Below, piece by piece: positions 26,187-33,592 of a stretch of DNA of 36,140 nucleotides. A program made the position numbers and the translations under genes. Origin of the DNA: Ruminococcaceae bacterium UBA7147. Its GTDB lineage: Bacteria > Bacillota > Clostridia > Oscillospirales > Acutalibacteraceae. Every line of letters begins with the position of its first letter. Position 1 is the stretch's first letter. The stretch is taken from assembly GCA_002491825.1 (NCBI GenBank), contig DKWR01000066.1:4689-40828 (forward strand). Reading direction: 5' to 3'. The notes under the pieces are model-generated. The model did not search any database. It saw nothing but the letters and a program-made list of their open reading frames with translations, and was not told the origin of the DNA.

Positions 26187-26801
26187 ATGGATAATAATGA
26201 AAAGTGGAGCTTTACACCGAAAGATCTAATTACAATTCCGAATATTCTGACTTACATCAGAATAATTCTGATAGTTCCTTTTGTTTACTTTTTTCTTAAA
26301 GAGAATTATATTCCTGCCGTAATCTGTATAGGCGTTTCGGGACTTACCGATTGCTTTGACGGAATGATTGCACGCAGATTCAATCAGGTAACCTCGCTTG
26401 GAAAAATTCTTGATCCCATTGCAGACAAATTCACTCTTTTAGCGGTTGTAATCTGTATGGTAATATATGTTCCGTTTGTTCTTCCCGTACTTGTCGTACT
26501 TCTTTTAAAGGACGTTTTAATGCTCCTCGGCGGAATGGACTTGATTAACAAGGGCATAACGCCTCCTGCGGCGAAGTGGTACGGAAAGGTCGGAACGGTA
26601 GTATTTTACCTGTCGGTATTTGCAATAATTTTTCTTAAAGCCGCTTTCCGGTTTGAGAACTTTGCACTTGACGTTTCACTCTTGTCGGTAACGGCAATAA
26701 CAATGCTTTTTGCACTTTATCAGTACGGAAAAATATATTTTCAGCTGATAAGAGAGCACAACAGCAAGGAAAAATCAAAAGAAAATGCTGAAAGTAAATA
26801 A
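26187..26801 (+). CDS. pgsA: CDP-diacylglycerol--glycerol-3-phosphate 3-phosphatidyltransferase
   Basis: PgsA makes phosphatidylglycerol phosphate, the committed step to phosphatidylglycerol and cardiolipin. The 204-residue membrane protein carries the CDP-alcohol phosphotransferase signature DxxDGxxARxxxxxxxxGxxxDxxxD, read as DCFDGMIARRFNQVTSLGKI followed by LDPIADK. The N-terminal LITIPNILTYIRIILIVPFVYFF is typical of PgsA rather than phosphatidylserine synthase. About five to six membrane helices are predicted. GGGATGG at 26173-26179 precedes ATG 26187. The Lys/Glu-rich C-terminal tail is unremarkable. It ends the run of envelope genes before a new promoter at 26817. Confidence 0.92.
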   Translation: MDNNEKWSFTPKDLITIPNILTYIRIILIVPFVYFFLKENYIPAVICIGVSGLTDCFDGMIARRFNQVTSLGKILDPIADKFTLLAVVICMVIYVPFVLPVLVVLLLKDVLMLLGGMDLINKGITPPAAKWYGKVGTVVFYLSVFAIIFLKAAFRFENFALDVSLLSVTAITMLFALYQYGKIYFQLIREHNSKEKSKENAESK

Positions 26802-26816
26802 TTTGACAAAATACCA

Positions 26817-26845
26817 TTGAAATTTACATCATAAACATATATAAT
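26817..26845 (+). promoter_or_regulatory. Promoter of the ClpE-like gene
   Basis: TTGAAA (26817-26822) and consensus TATAAT (26840-26845) are separated by 17 bases, about 110 bases upstream of the start codon. I could not find a CtsR-type tandem heptad (GGTCAAA) or a CIRCE repeat in 26802-26956. Confidence 0.72.
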
Positions 26846-26956
26846 GTATACTAATTAAATATTAAACTTTGCCTTTGCATATTGCAGGCGTTACATAATA
26901 TTTATAATAATACTGAATGAAAGCTATCCAAAATTTTTACATATAAGGAGAATACT

Positions 26957-29302
26957 ATGCTTTGCAGCAGATGTGGAAAACGACAGGCAGTTGTTTTCGT
27001 TTCTAATACTAATTCAAAAGACGCTCCGACGGTAGGCTATTGTCTTACCTGTGCAAAGGAGCTTGGCATAAAACCTGTTGAGGATTTAATCAGCAAAATG
27101 GGTATTTCCGACGAGGATTTGGAAAATGTACAGGATCAGATGAACAGCCTAATGCAGAATATGGGCGAAAACGGTGACATTTCCCAGCTTATGGAACAGC
27201 TCGGTGCTGACAATCTTGCAGAACAAATGGATCAGTTTGATGCCGAGAACGGCGGAAGTGACGACGATGATTTTTCTCACGGCGCACCTGCTTTCCCTGC
27301 ATTTTTCAACAATATGTTCGGCGGCGGTCAGAATAATGCGACATCGGGCAAGGACGGCTCAAAGCCGAATAAAAAGGATAAGAAAGAGAAAAAGAGAAAG
27401 CATATCAGCCTTTACTGCGAGGATTTGACACGCAAGGCAAGAGAGGGCAAGATTGACAGAATTATCGGTCGTGATACGGAAATTGAGCGTGTTATTCAGA
27501 TTCTGTCACGCCGTACAAAGAACAATCCCTGCCTTATCGGTGAACCGGGCGTAGGTAAAACCGCAATCGCAGAGGGACTTGCACTTCGAATTGCATCGGG
27601 CAACGTACCGCAAAGACTGAAAAATAAGGAAATTCAGCTCCTTGACCTCACTTCTCTTGTAGCCGGAACGCAGTTCAGAGGTCAGTTTGAAAGCCGAATC
27701 AAGGGACTTGTTTCCGAAATCAAAGAAAGCGGTAACGTTATCCTCTTTATCGACGAGGTGCACAGCCTTGTCGGAACAGGTGACAACGAAGGAACAATGA
27801 ACGCCGCAAATATATTAAAGCCTGCTCTGTCAAGGGGCGAGGTTCAGGTAATCGGCGCAACAACCTTTAACGAATACAGAAAATACATTGAAAAAGACTC
27901 TGCTCTTGAAAGAAGATTCCAGCCTGTTAAGGTCGGCGAGCCTACAATTGCGCAGACAATCGACGTAATCGCAGGCGTAAAGAGCTATTATGAACAGCAC
28001 CACAGAGTAATTGTTGACGATGACGTAGTACGTAAGACGGTAATTCTTTCCGAGCGTTATATTACCGACAGATTCCTGCCCGATAAGGCAATTGACCTAT
28101 TAGACGAAAGCTGTGCCTGTGCCGCATTACGCAACAAATCAATGGAGCGTTACGATAAGCTTAATGAAGAAAAGTCAAAGCTTACATTGCAGAAAGAAGA
28201 CATTTCAACAGCCGAAGAGGTTGACTACGAGGCGCTTGCAGAGGTCAATACAAGCCTTGCAAGAATTGATTCCGAGCTTTCGCAGATTGACCCCGAAAGC
28301 CTTACAGCAAAGGTAACCGAGGAGGATATTGCCAAGGTTATCGAGCTTTGGACGGGTATTCCAGCGTCAAGAATCAGGGAAAACGAGCTTTCAAAGCTTG
28401 CTGACCTTGAAGATGAGCTGAAAAAGAAAATCATCGGACAGGATGAAGCCGTTGAGGTGCTTGCTTCGGCAATCAAGCGCAGCCGTTGTCAGATTTCACC
28501 AAGGCGCAGACCTGCATCTTTTATATTCGTAGGGCCTACGGGCGTTGGTAAAACAGAGCTTGTAAAGGTATTAAGCCAGCAGTTATTCGACACTCCCGAA
28601 ACGCTGATAAGACTTGATATGTCGGAGTTTATGGAGAAACACTCTGTGTCAAAGATTATCGGTTCACCGCCCGGATATGTCGGCTACGACGAAGCAGGAC
28701 AGGTAACCGAGAAGGTTCGCCGCCGTCCGTATTCAGTGCTTCTGTTTGATGAAATTGAAAAGGCTCACCCCGATGTGCTCAATATTCTGCTCCAGATTCT
28801 CGACGAGGGCAAGGTAACAGACGCACACGGCAGAGCAGTAAATTTTGAAAATACAGTTATTGTAATGACCTCAAACGCAGGCTCAACGAGCAACGACAGC
28901 GCACTCGGCTTTGGTAAAACGCAGGAGGATGCGTCAAAGGAAAGAATGATGAAAGCACTTTCCGAGTTCCTCCGTCCCGAGTTTATCGCCCGTGTTGACG
29001 AGGTAATCGTGTTCAATACACTCACAAAAGATAATTTTGTTAAGATTGCAAACCTTATGCTTTCCGAATATGTGCCCACTCTCGAAGAAAAGCACATTAA
29101 GTTTACGTTTGATGATAAGGCTTGCGAGTATCTTGCCGAGAAATCCTGCTCGGGCAAGAGCGGCGCAAGAGATTTGAGAAACACAATCAGACGAGAGGTA
29201 GAGGAAAAGATTGCATCTGCAATGATTGAATCGGGCAATGACAGCATAAGCGCAATGAATGTAACCTCTGACGGAGAAAAAATTATTCTTGAATCAATTT
29301 AA
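26957..29302 (+). CDS. ClpE-like AAA+ unfoldase with N-terminal zinc finger (Clp protease ATP-binding subunit)
   Basis: This is a two-ring AAA+ unfoldase that probably feeds substrates to ClpP. The 781-residue chain starts with a four-cysteine zinc motif (C3/C6 and C29/C32, CSRC and CLTC) instead of the double Clp_N repeat of ClpC. That is the hallmark of ClpE-type proteins. A Met/Asp-rich linker (about 45-140) leads to AAA-1 with Walker A GEPGVGKT (195-202), then a short middle domain around residues 400-450. AAA-2 has Walker A GPTGVGKT (526-533). LGF at about 650-652 sits where ClpP-docking tripeptides occur. The start ATG 26957 has AAGGAG at 26945-26950. No clpP, mcsA, mcsB or ctsR is nearby. 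I leave the symbol empty because ClpE and zinc-finger ClpC-like proteins grade into each other. Confidence 0.88.
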   Translation: MLCSRCGKRQAVVFVSNTNSKDAPTVGYCLTCAKELGIKPVEDLISKMGISDEDLENVQDQMNSLMQNMGENGDISQLMEQLGADNLAEQMDQFDAENGGSDDDDFSHGAPAFPAFFNNMFGGGQNNATSGKDGSKPNKKDKKEKKRKHISLYCEDLTRKAREGKIDRIIGRDTEIERVIQILSRRTKNNPCLIGEPGVGKTAIAEGLALRIASGNVPQRLKNKEIQLLDLTSLVAGTQFRGQFESRIKGLVSEIKESGNVILFIDEVHSLVGTGDNEGTMNAANILKPALSRGEVQVIGATTFNEYRKYIEKDSALERRFQPVKVGEPTIAQTIDVIAGVKSYYEQHHRVIVDDDVVRKTVILSERYITDRFLPDKAIDLLDESCACAALRNKSMERYDKLNEEKSKLTLQKEDISTAEEVDYEALAEVNTSLARIDSELSQIDPESLTAKVTEEDIAKVIELWTGIPASRIRENELSKLADLEDELKKKIIGQDEAVEVLASAIKRSRCQISPRRRPASFIFVGPTGVGKTELVKVLSQQLFDTPETLIRLDMSEFMEKHSVSKIIGSPPGYVGYDEAGQVTEKVRRRPYSVLLFDEIEKAHPDVLNILLQILDEGKVTDAHGRAVNFENTVIVMTSNAGSTSNDSALGFGKTQEDASKERMMKALSEFLRPEFIARVDEVIVFNTLTKDNFVKIANLMLSEYVPTLEEKHIKFTFDDKACEYLAEKSCSGKSGARDLRNTIRREVEEKIASAMIESGNDSISAMNVTSDGEKIILESI

Positions 29303-29305
29303 CCC

Positions 29306-29334
29306 TTGACAATGCAACGGAATAGTGATATAAT
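29306..29334 (+). promoter_or_regulatory. Strong promoter of tRNA-Gly
   Basis: Both hexamers match consensus, TTGACA (29306-29311) and TATAAT (29329-29334), with a 17-base spacer and an extended TG. It lies 19 bases upstream of the mature tRNA 5' end and starts four bases after the Clp gene stop. Confidence 0.9.
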
Positions 29335-29352
29335 TAATTCCGTTGCAGATAA

Positions 29353-29426
29353 GCGGATGTAGTTTAGTGGTAGAACTTCAGCCTTCCAAGCTGATCGTGT
29401 GGGTTCGATTCCCATCATCCGCTCCA
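29353..29426 (+). tRNA. tRNA-Gly, anticodon TCC, with encoded CCA
   Basis: All arms can be drawn. The acceptor pairs GCGGATG (29353-29359) with CATCCGC (29416-29422), followed by discriminator T and an encoded CCA (29424-29426). The D arm is GTTTAGTGGTAGAAC. The anticodon stem TCAGC/GCTGA encloses CTTCCAA, giving anticodon TCC. The T arm has GTGGG/CCCAT around TTCGATT. It reads GGA and GGG codons. A consensus promoter precedes it and a terminator follows, so it is a monocistronic tRNA. Confidence 0.96.
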
Positions 29427-29434
29427 AAAATAAG

Positions 29435-29461
29435 AGCACCCAAAAGGGTGCTTTTATTTTT
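29435..29461 (+). terminator. Terminator of tRNA-Gly
   Basis: AGCACCC (29435-29441) pairs with GGGTGCT (29446-29452) around AAAA, followed by TTTATTTTTT. It lies nine bases beyond the tRNA CCA end. Confidence 0.88.
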
Positions 29462-29467
29462 TGGCAA

Positions 29468-29525
29468 AGCGGAATGGGAATCGAAAGGGCGTAAAGAAAA
29501 CAGTCCGGTGGACTGTTTTTAGCCC
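29468..29525. repeat. Inverted tRNA 3'-end copy fused to a compound hairpin
   Basis: AGCGGAATGGGAATCGAA (29468-29485) is the reverse complement of the tRNA 3' segment 29404-29423 with a two-base gap; twelve bases (29474-29485) match without interruption. It is followed directly by GGGC (29487-29490), an inner ten-pair hairpin AAAACAGTCC/GGACTGTTTT (29497-29506 with 29510-29519), and a closing GCCC (29522-29525). This looks like a tRNA-associated dispersed element rather than a gene. Confidence 0.6.
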
Positions 29526-29579
29526 GTAGCACAGAAGGGAGCAATTTGTTCAGTAAGTTAAAATTCAATAATTTCCTTA

Positions 29580-29615
29580 AAGGCAGTAGGATAAAATCTT
29601 ACTGTCTTTTTCTTT
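29580..29615 (+). terminator. Strong hairpin terminator of unknown transcript
   Basis: Bases 29580-29592 pair with 29596-29608 over 13 positions, including two G-T pairs, around an AAA loop, and TTTCTTTT follows on the plus strand. No plus-strand gene ends here. It may back up the tRNA terminator or end a small RNA from the repeat element. Confidence 0.65.
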
Positions 29616-29691
29616 TGAATCTACGCCAAGGAATAACTGCTGTCAAATGCTGATAGGTACCGCCTGTCACGGCAGTAATAGTACATTCTTT
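29599..29691 (-). pseudogene. Vestigial coding tail, family unknown
   Basis: The minus strand holds 30 open codons between a stop at 29692-29694 and a stop at 29599-29601. They encode KECTITAVTGGT, then YQHLTAVIPWRRFKRKRQ. The Trp-Arg-Arg and Lys/Arg-rich end looks like the basic C terminus of a real protein. No upstream body, ATG or ribosome binding site exists. A GTG at 29670 could start a 23-residue peptide, but nothing supports it. I do not recognise the family, so it is either a gene remnant or chance. Confidence 0.25.
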
Positions 29692-29732
29692 TTAAACTAA
29701 AAATATCTTAATTGCAATAGAAATATCGGAGA

Positions 29733-29761
29733 TTGAATTTTAAAATAATGTCTGTTATACT
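29733..29761 (+). promoter_or_regulatory. Promoter of the sensor-kinase-regulator operon
   Basis: TTGAAT (29733-29738) and TATACT (29756-29761) are separated by 17 bases, with an extended TG at 29753-29754. The expected start is about 50 bases upstream of ATG 29818. Confidence 0.72.
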
Positions 29762-29817
29762 AAATATACAAAGTTTTACATAGACAGTATTTTCAATAAC
29801 GGAAGGAGTATCAGCTT

Positions 29818-31491
29818 ATGCGAAGCAGCAGAAAAACAAAAATTCTGAACTGCATATGTGTTGTGCTTGTTCTGCTTGCATGCGTTGTCAGATTGCTGGG
29901 GTATCACTACGGTACATTTTCTTACAACAGCATTATATGTGTGCTCTTTACCGCTTCGGCATTAATCTGGATTCACCAACTGCAAAGACGGCTTGTACAA
30001 CCCGATGTACGAAGAAATCTGACCGTGTGCGCTCTTATGATAATTCTCTGGATATTATTAAGAACAATAAAATATGAATTTTTACCGGTTGACAGCATAG
30101 CCTTACGGTATGCATGGTATCTGTATTACATTCCGCAGACGTTTTGCGTGTTGATGATGTTTTTCTCGGTGCTTCATATCGGAAAACCGCAGAACAGTCC
30201 GATAAGCCGTTTCTGGAAGCTTTTATATATTCCTGCCGTTATAATTGTTCTTGGTATTCTGACAAATGATCTGCATCAGCTTGCTTTTCGTTTCCCGAAC
30301 GGAATGTCAGATTGGGATAACAATAACTATATATACGGACCGTTCTATTATGCGGCGGTATTGTGGATCGGAGTGCTGTTTGTATCAATTCTCGTTATAG
30401 TTTTTGTTCGGTGCGCTGTACCGGGCAGTCGGCGCAGAATCTGGCTGCCGGTGGTTCCGTTGATTTTCGGGATAATTTATTTTATATCTTATGTTGTGAA
30501 TCCCGACTGGTTGTCGGCTGCCATAATTAAGATGCCGGAGTTTGTTTCCGTTTTTTTCTGTGCTTTTATGGAGTGCCTTATTCTGGCGCATCTGATTCCG
30601 TCTAACGACAACTATGGAGATTTTTGGAGTTCTTCTTCAATAGGCGCAGGAATTATGGATAAAAACGGTGTTGTAAAGTATAAGTCAAAGAGCAGTATTC
30701 CTGTTACAGAGGAGCAGGTTCGTACGGCTGAAAAAAGTGCAATATTTCTCGAAAAAGGTGATGTTGTACTGCGAAGCCACGCAATACACGGCGGCTTTGG
30801 GTATTGGACGAAGGATATTTCCGAAATTAATAAACTCAACAGACAGCTTGAAGATTTAGGTGATGTATTAGCCGAGGAAAATGCCATTCTTGACGCTGAA
30901 AATAAGCTTGCAGAGGAGAGTATCGGAATTGAACAGCAAAACAAGCTTTATGATGATATTGCAAAAAGCGTAAGTCCTCAGCTTGATAAACTCGGCAGGC
31001 TTGTTGATGTACCCGAACAGAACGAAGAAATGTTTGAGCAGACAATGAAATATGCCTGCATATTGAACTCATATATAAAAAGGCTCTCTAATATGCTTCT
31101 GCTTTTTCATCAGAACAGTCGTATTTTCAGCGGCGAGCTTTGCCTTGCAATCAGTGAATCTCTTGAATATGTTAGGCTGTACGGAATAAAAGCCCATTTT
31201 GAATATAGGGGCGAAAGCCTTTTGGCGGGTGAATGTGTTCTGACTGCATACAAGGTATTTGAGGCTGTTCTGGAGTCGGGCATTCCCGGTGCAGATGCCG
31301 TTCTCGTTAATCTTGATATATCGGTTGATAATATTAATCTGCGTATAGAGATGAATAATCCGGATAAAATCCTGCCTCAAAGCTTTATGGCTGACGAAAT
31401 CAAAGAGCTTGGAGGAACACTCGAAACAGAAACCGAACAGAAAACGGAATACGTTTCCCTTGTCCTTACGTCAGGAGGTGAAGGCGTATGA
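29818..31491 (+). CDS. Polytopic sensor, histidine-kinase-like, without visible phosphoacceptor
   Basis: The 557-residue protein has about seven to eight membrane helices over residues 9-265, like the N-terminal 7TM region of some Clostridia kinases. A PAS-like segment follows (about 272-340, IGAGIMDKNGVVKYKSKSS), then a coiled coil (about 340-385, LNRQLEDLGDVLAEENAILD). The helical region where a dimerisation domain would lie (about 385-440) has no H-E/D motif, only YIKRLSNMLLLFHQN. The C-terminal part (about 445-555) resembles a GHKL fold but lacks N, G1 and G2 boxes. It is therefore probably a sensor subunit that cannot autophosphorylate. GGAAGGAG at 29801-29808 serves ATG 29818. It overlaps the next kinase gene by four bases, implying a complex. 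Confidence 0.72.
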   Translation: MRSSRKTKILNCICVVLVLLACVVRLLGYHYGTFSYNSIICVLFTASALIWIHQLQRRLVQPDVRRNLTVCALMIILWILLRTIKYEFLPVDSIALRYAWYLYYIPQTFCVLMMFFSVLHIGKPQNSPISRFWKLLYIPAVIIVLGILTNDLHQLAFRFPNGMSDWDNNNYIYGPFYYAAVLWIGVLFVSILVIVFVRCAVPGSRRRIWLPVVPLIFGIIYFISYVVNPDWLSAAIIKMPEFVSVFFCAFMECLILAHLIPSNDNYGDFWSSSSIGAGIMDKNGVVKYKSKSSIPVTEEQVRTAEKSAIFLEKGDVVLRSHAIHGGFGYWTKDISEINKLNRQLEDLGDVLAEENAILDAENKLAEESIGIEQQNKLYDDIAKSVSPQLDKLGRLVDVPEQNEEMFEQTMKYACILNSYIKRLSNMLLLFHQNSRIFSGELCLAISESLEYVRLYGIKAHFEYRGESLLAGECVLTAYKVFEAVLESGIPGADAVLVNLDISVDNINLRIEMNNPDKILPQSFMADEIKELGGTLETETEQKTEYVSLVLTSGGEGV

Positions 31492-32780
31492 CGGCATATT
31501 ATGATTTATCGGTTAATGCTCATATAATTTTCGGTGTATGTACCCTGATTTTGATGGTTGGTGCGGTTTTTGTCCTTGTAAGTGCCTGTGTTCTGCATCT
31601 GCGGTGCAGGTATCTGATTTTTTCGTCTGTACTGCTTTTAGAGGTTATATTTGTACTTCAGGGAATTACCGATGTCAGCCTGAAGGATATAAAAAACCTA
31701 TCCTTTGTCTTTTTTTCGGATATAATAGGAAATATGCCTTATGCAGCAGTGATACTTTTGCTCGTTTTTTCGGCGGTGGCAGAGGCAGTATTTCTTATAT
31801 ATATACATTCTGTTAATAAAAATATGCTCACTCCCGGTGCTGTTAAAGAGAGCGTTGATACATTGCCTGACGCCGTTTGCTTTTATCTGTCCGACGGTCA
31901 GCCGTTGCTTGTGAATGCACAGATGAATAAAATCAGCGGTGAACTGTTTGGCAATGAAATAATGAATGTCAAAAGCTTTTTAAGCAATTTGAAATTGAAT
32001 AATTCAGGCGGCAAGGCTCGGCTTATCAGCACTGAACCTACGCTTGTAATTCAGACAGATGATGAAAAGATTTGGGATTTTCGTCGTAATGTACTTACCG
32101 TCGGCAATTCAGAGGTGCAGGAGCTTGTGGCTTTTGATGTGACTGAACAGTATAATCTAAAAAAAGAGCTTGAGATGCGCAATGAAAGGTTGAGTGACGT
32201 AAATGAACGTCTGCGTAAGTACAGTCGTGAGGTAGAGCGCATCACGGCTGAAAAGGAAATACTGACTGCTAAAATGAGGGTACATGACGACGTCGGTCGC
32301 TCACTGCTTGCATTTCGCTCATATCTTGCAAAACCGCAGTCGGAGCGTGACAGAGAAAGTCTGCTGCTTATGTGGAGATATACTATATCGGTAATGAAGA
32401 AAGAAACCGTGCCCGATGTTCAGCACAATGAATGGAAACTGCTTTTAAAGGCGGCTAAAGCCGTAGATGTTTCAATAGAGGTAAACGGTGAATTGCCGGA
32501 AAAGGGCAGGAAACGAGATATACTGATTGCGGCAATGCATGAATGTCTGACTAACACAGTCAAGCACGCTAAAGGAAATCGTCTGTATCTGAATATTCAG
32601 TCAGACAATACCGCACTTACGGCAGAAATCACAAACAACGGTGAGCAACCGAAAGCCGAGATAATTGAAAGCGGAGGTCTGAAAAACCTCCGTCATACAG
32701 TAGAATCGGCAGGAGGGGTTATGGCTGTGAAATCAAAGCCGAGGTTTGGATTGGTTTTAAAATTTGAAGGAGAAAAGTAA
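31488..32780 (+). CDS. Sensor histidine kinase, PAS plus HisKA_3-like/HATPase
   Basis: The 430-residue membrane kinase begins with three to four hydrophobic helices (about residues 10-110). A PAS-like domain (about 118-220, LPDAVCFYLSDGQPLLVN onward) and a coiled coil (about 220-258) follow. The phosphoacceptor region is KMRVHDDVGRSLLAFRSYL with H266, like the HDxxG boxes of the NarX/DesK group. The ATPase domain has an N-box with E352 and N356 (HECLTNTVKHA) and a G-box region SGGLKNLRHTVESAGG. It probably autophosphorylates and passes phosphate to the NarL-type regulator encoded next. The ATG overlaps the upstream sensor gene (ATGA) and has AGGAGGTGAAGG just before it. The signal is unknown. 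Confidence 0.85.
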   Translation: MTAYYDLSVNAHIIFGVCTLILMVGAVFVLVSACVLHLRCRYLIFSSVLLLEVIFVLQGITDVSLKDIKNLSFVFFSDIIGNMPYAAVILLLVFSAVAEAVFLIYIHSVNKNMLTPGAVKESVDTLPDAVCFYLSDGQPLLVNAQMNKISGELFGNEIMNVKSFLSNLKLNNSGGKARLISTEPTLVIQTDDEKIWDFRRNVLTVGNSEVQELVAFDVTEQYNLKKELEMRNERLSDVNERLRKYSREVERITAEKEILTAKMRVHDDVGRSLLAFRSYLAKPQSERDRESLLLMWRYTISVMKKETVPDVQHNEWKLLLKAAKAVDVSIEVNGELPEKGRKRDILIAAMHECLTNTVKHAKGNRLYLNIQSDNTALTAEITNNGEQPKAEIIESGGLKNLRHTVESAGGVMAVKSKPRFGLVLKFEGEK

Positions 32781-32781
32781 A

Positions 32782-33411
32782 ATGCCAAAAACAAAAGTTA
32801 TGATTGTTGACGACCAGTTTGTTTCACGACAGCTGTTTGAGATGTATTTAAAATCATCTGCAAATTATGAATTGGTATATTCGTTAGAGTCCGCTTTGTT
32901 TGCCGATACCTTTGTCCTGAAAAATGAAATAGACCTCGTATTAATGGATATTCTGATGAGCGACGGTTCAAACGGACTGGTTGCTGCCGAGAGAATCAAG
33001 AAAAACCGTCCCGATGTCAAAATCATTGCCGTAACATCAATGCCCGAGGTTTCGTGGATGAAAAAAGCCCGTGAAATAGGTATCGAGAGCTTCTGGTACA
33101 AGGAAGTATCAAAGGATACAATCCTTGATGTTATGGACAGAACAATGAAAGGTGAATCCGTCTATCCCGACAGTACGCCGAAGGTTATGCTCGGACTTGC
33201 TCACAGCGAAGAATTTACCGAGCGTGAGCTTGAGGTTCTTCGCATTATGATAACAGGCGTTTCCAATGCAACTATAGCACGCAAACTTAATATTTCGGAG
33301 AGCACGGTAAAAAACCATATACATAATATGCTGGAAAAAACAGGCTGTGAGAGCCGAACGGAGCTTGCAATTGAAGCACGTGTAAGCGGAATCGTTGTAA
33401 ACATTGAATAA
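32782..33411 (+). CDS. NarL/FixJ-family response regulator (receiver plus LuxR-type HTH)
   Basis: The 209-residue regulator has an intact receiver domain. It shows the acidic pair D10/D11 (IVDDQ), phosphoacceptor D56 (LVLMDILMSDG), a threonine in AVTSMPE, and K107 (FWYKE). A LuxR-type helix-turn-helix (about 147-205) reads FTERELEVLRIMITGVSNAT followed by IARKLNISESTVKNHI. Phosphorylation by the adjacent kinase should control DNA binding. The start ATG 32782 is preferred over an in-frame TTG 18 bases upstream because GGAG at 32769-32772 fits it. The gene starts one base after the kinase stop and is followed by a terminator. Targets are unknown; the downstream surface-protein unit is a candidate. 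Confidence 0.92.
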   Translation: MPKTKVMIVDDQFVSRQLFEMYLKSSANYELVYSLESALFADTFVLKNEIDLVLMDILMSDGSNGLVAAERIKKNRPDVKIIAVTSMPEVSWMKKAREIGIESFWYKEVSKDTILDVMDRTMKGESVYPDSTPKVMLGLAHSEEFTERELEVLRIMITGVSNATIARKLNISESTVKNHIHNMLEKTGCESRTELAIEARVSGIVVNIE

Positions 33412-33432
33412 AAATAAATATAGCATATTGTT

Positions 33433-33462
33433 GAGTATCTGAATTTTCAGGTACTCTTTTTT
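33433..33462 (+). terminator. Terminator of the two-component operon
   Basis: GAGTATCTGA (33433-33442) pairs with TCAGGTACTC (33447-33456), with one G-T pair, around ATTT, and is followed by six T. It separates the regulator gene from the next unit. A TATAAT at 33530-33535 with no convincing -35 may be the next promoter's -10. Confidence 0.85.
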
Positions 33463-33592
33463 GTTTTATTTTACGAAAAATTTGCTCAAAATAGATCTTT
33501 CGGTTCATGCAAAAGCATAAAAAAATCCATATAATGGTATATGTAATAGTGTATTATCACTGTCAGTTTCCCAAGGAAAGGAGGCAGAATAA

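Larger units (their letters stand above)
29427..29817. other. Gene-poor region between tRNA-Gly and the sensor operon
   Basis: This 391-base stretch has no intact gene. In order it holds the tRNA terminator, an inverted partial copy of the tRNA 3' end joined to a compound hairpin (29468-29525), and about 55 bases without visible structure. A strong hairpin terminator follows (29580-29615), then a minus-strand coding vestige (29599-29691), an AT-rich stretch, and the promoter (29733-29761) and ribosome binding site (29801-29808) of the next operon. The density of tRNA-derived and repeat-like pieces suggests past insertion or excision next to the tRNA. Confidence 0.6.

Noticed and set aside
26803..26808. 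TTGACA upstream of the Clp gene
   Set aside because: No -10 lies at a workable distance from it; the TTGAAA at 26817 fits the TATAAT at 26840 with a 17-base spacer.
29299..29568. Minus-strand 89-codon frame containing GIEPTRSAWKAEVLPLNY
   Set aside because: It is read across the antisense of the tRNA-Gly gene and its terminator. Such strings are a familiar annotation artefact over tRNA genes.
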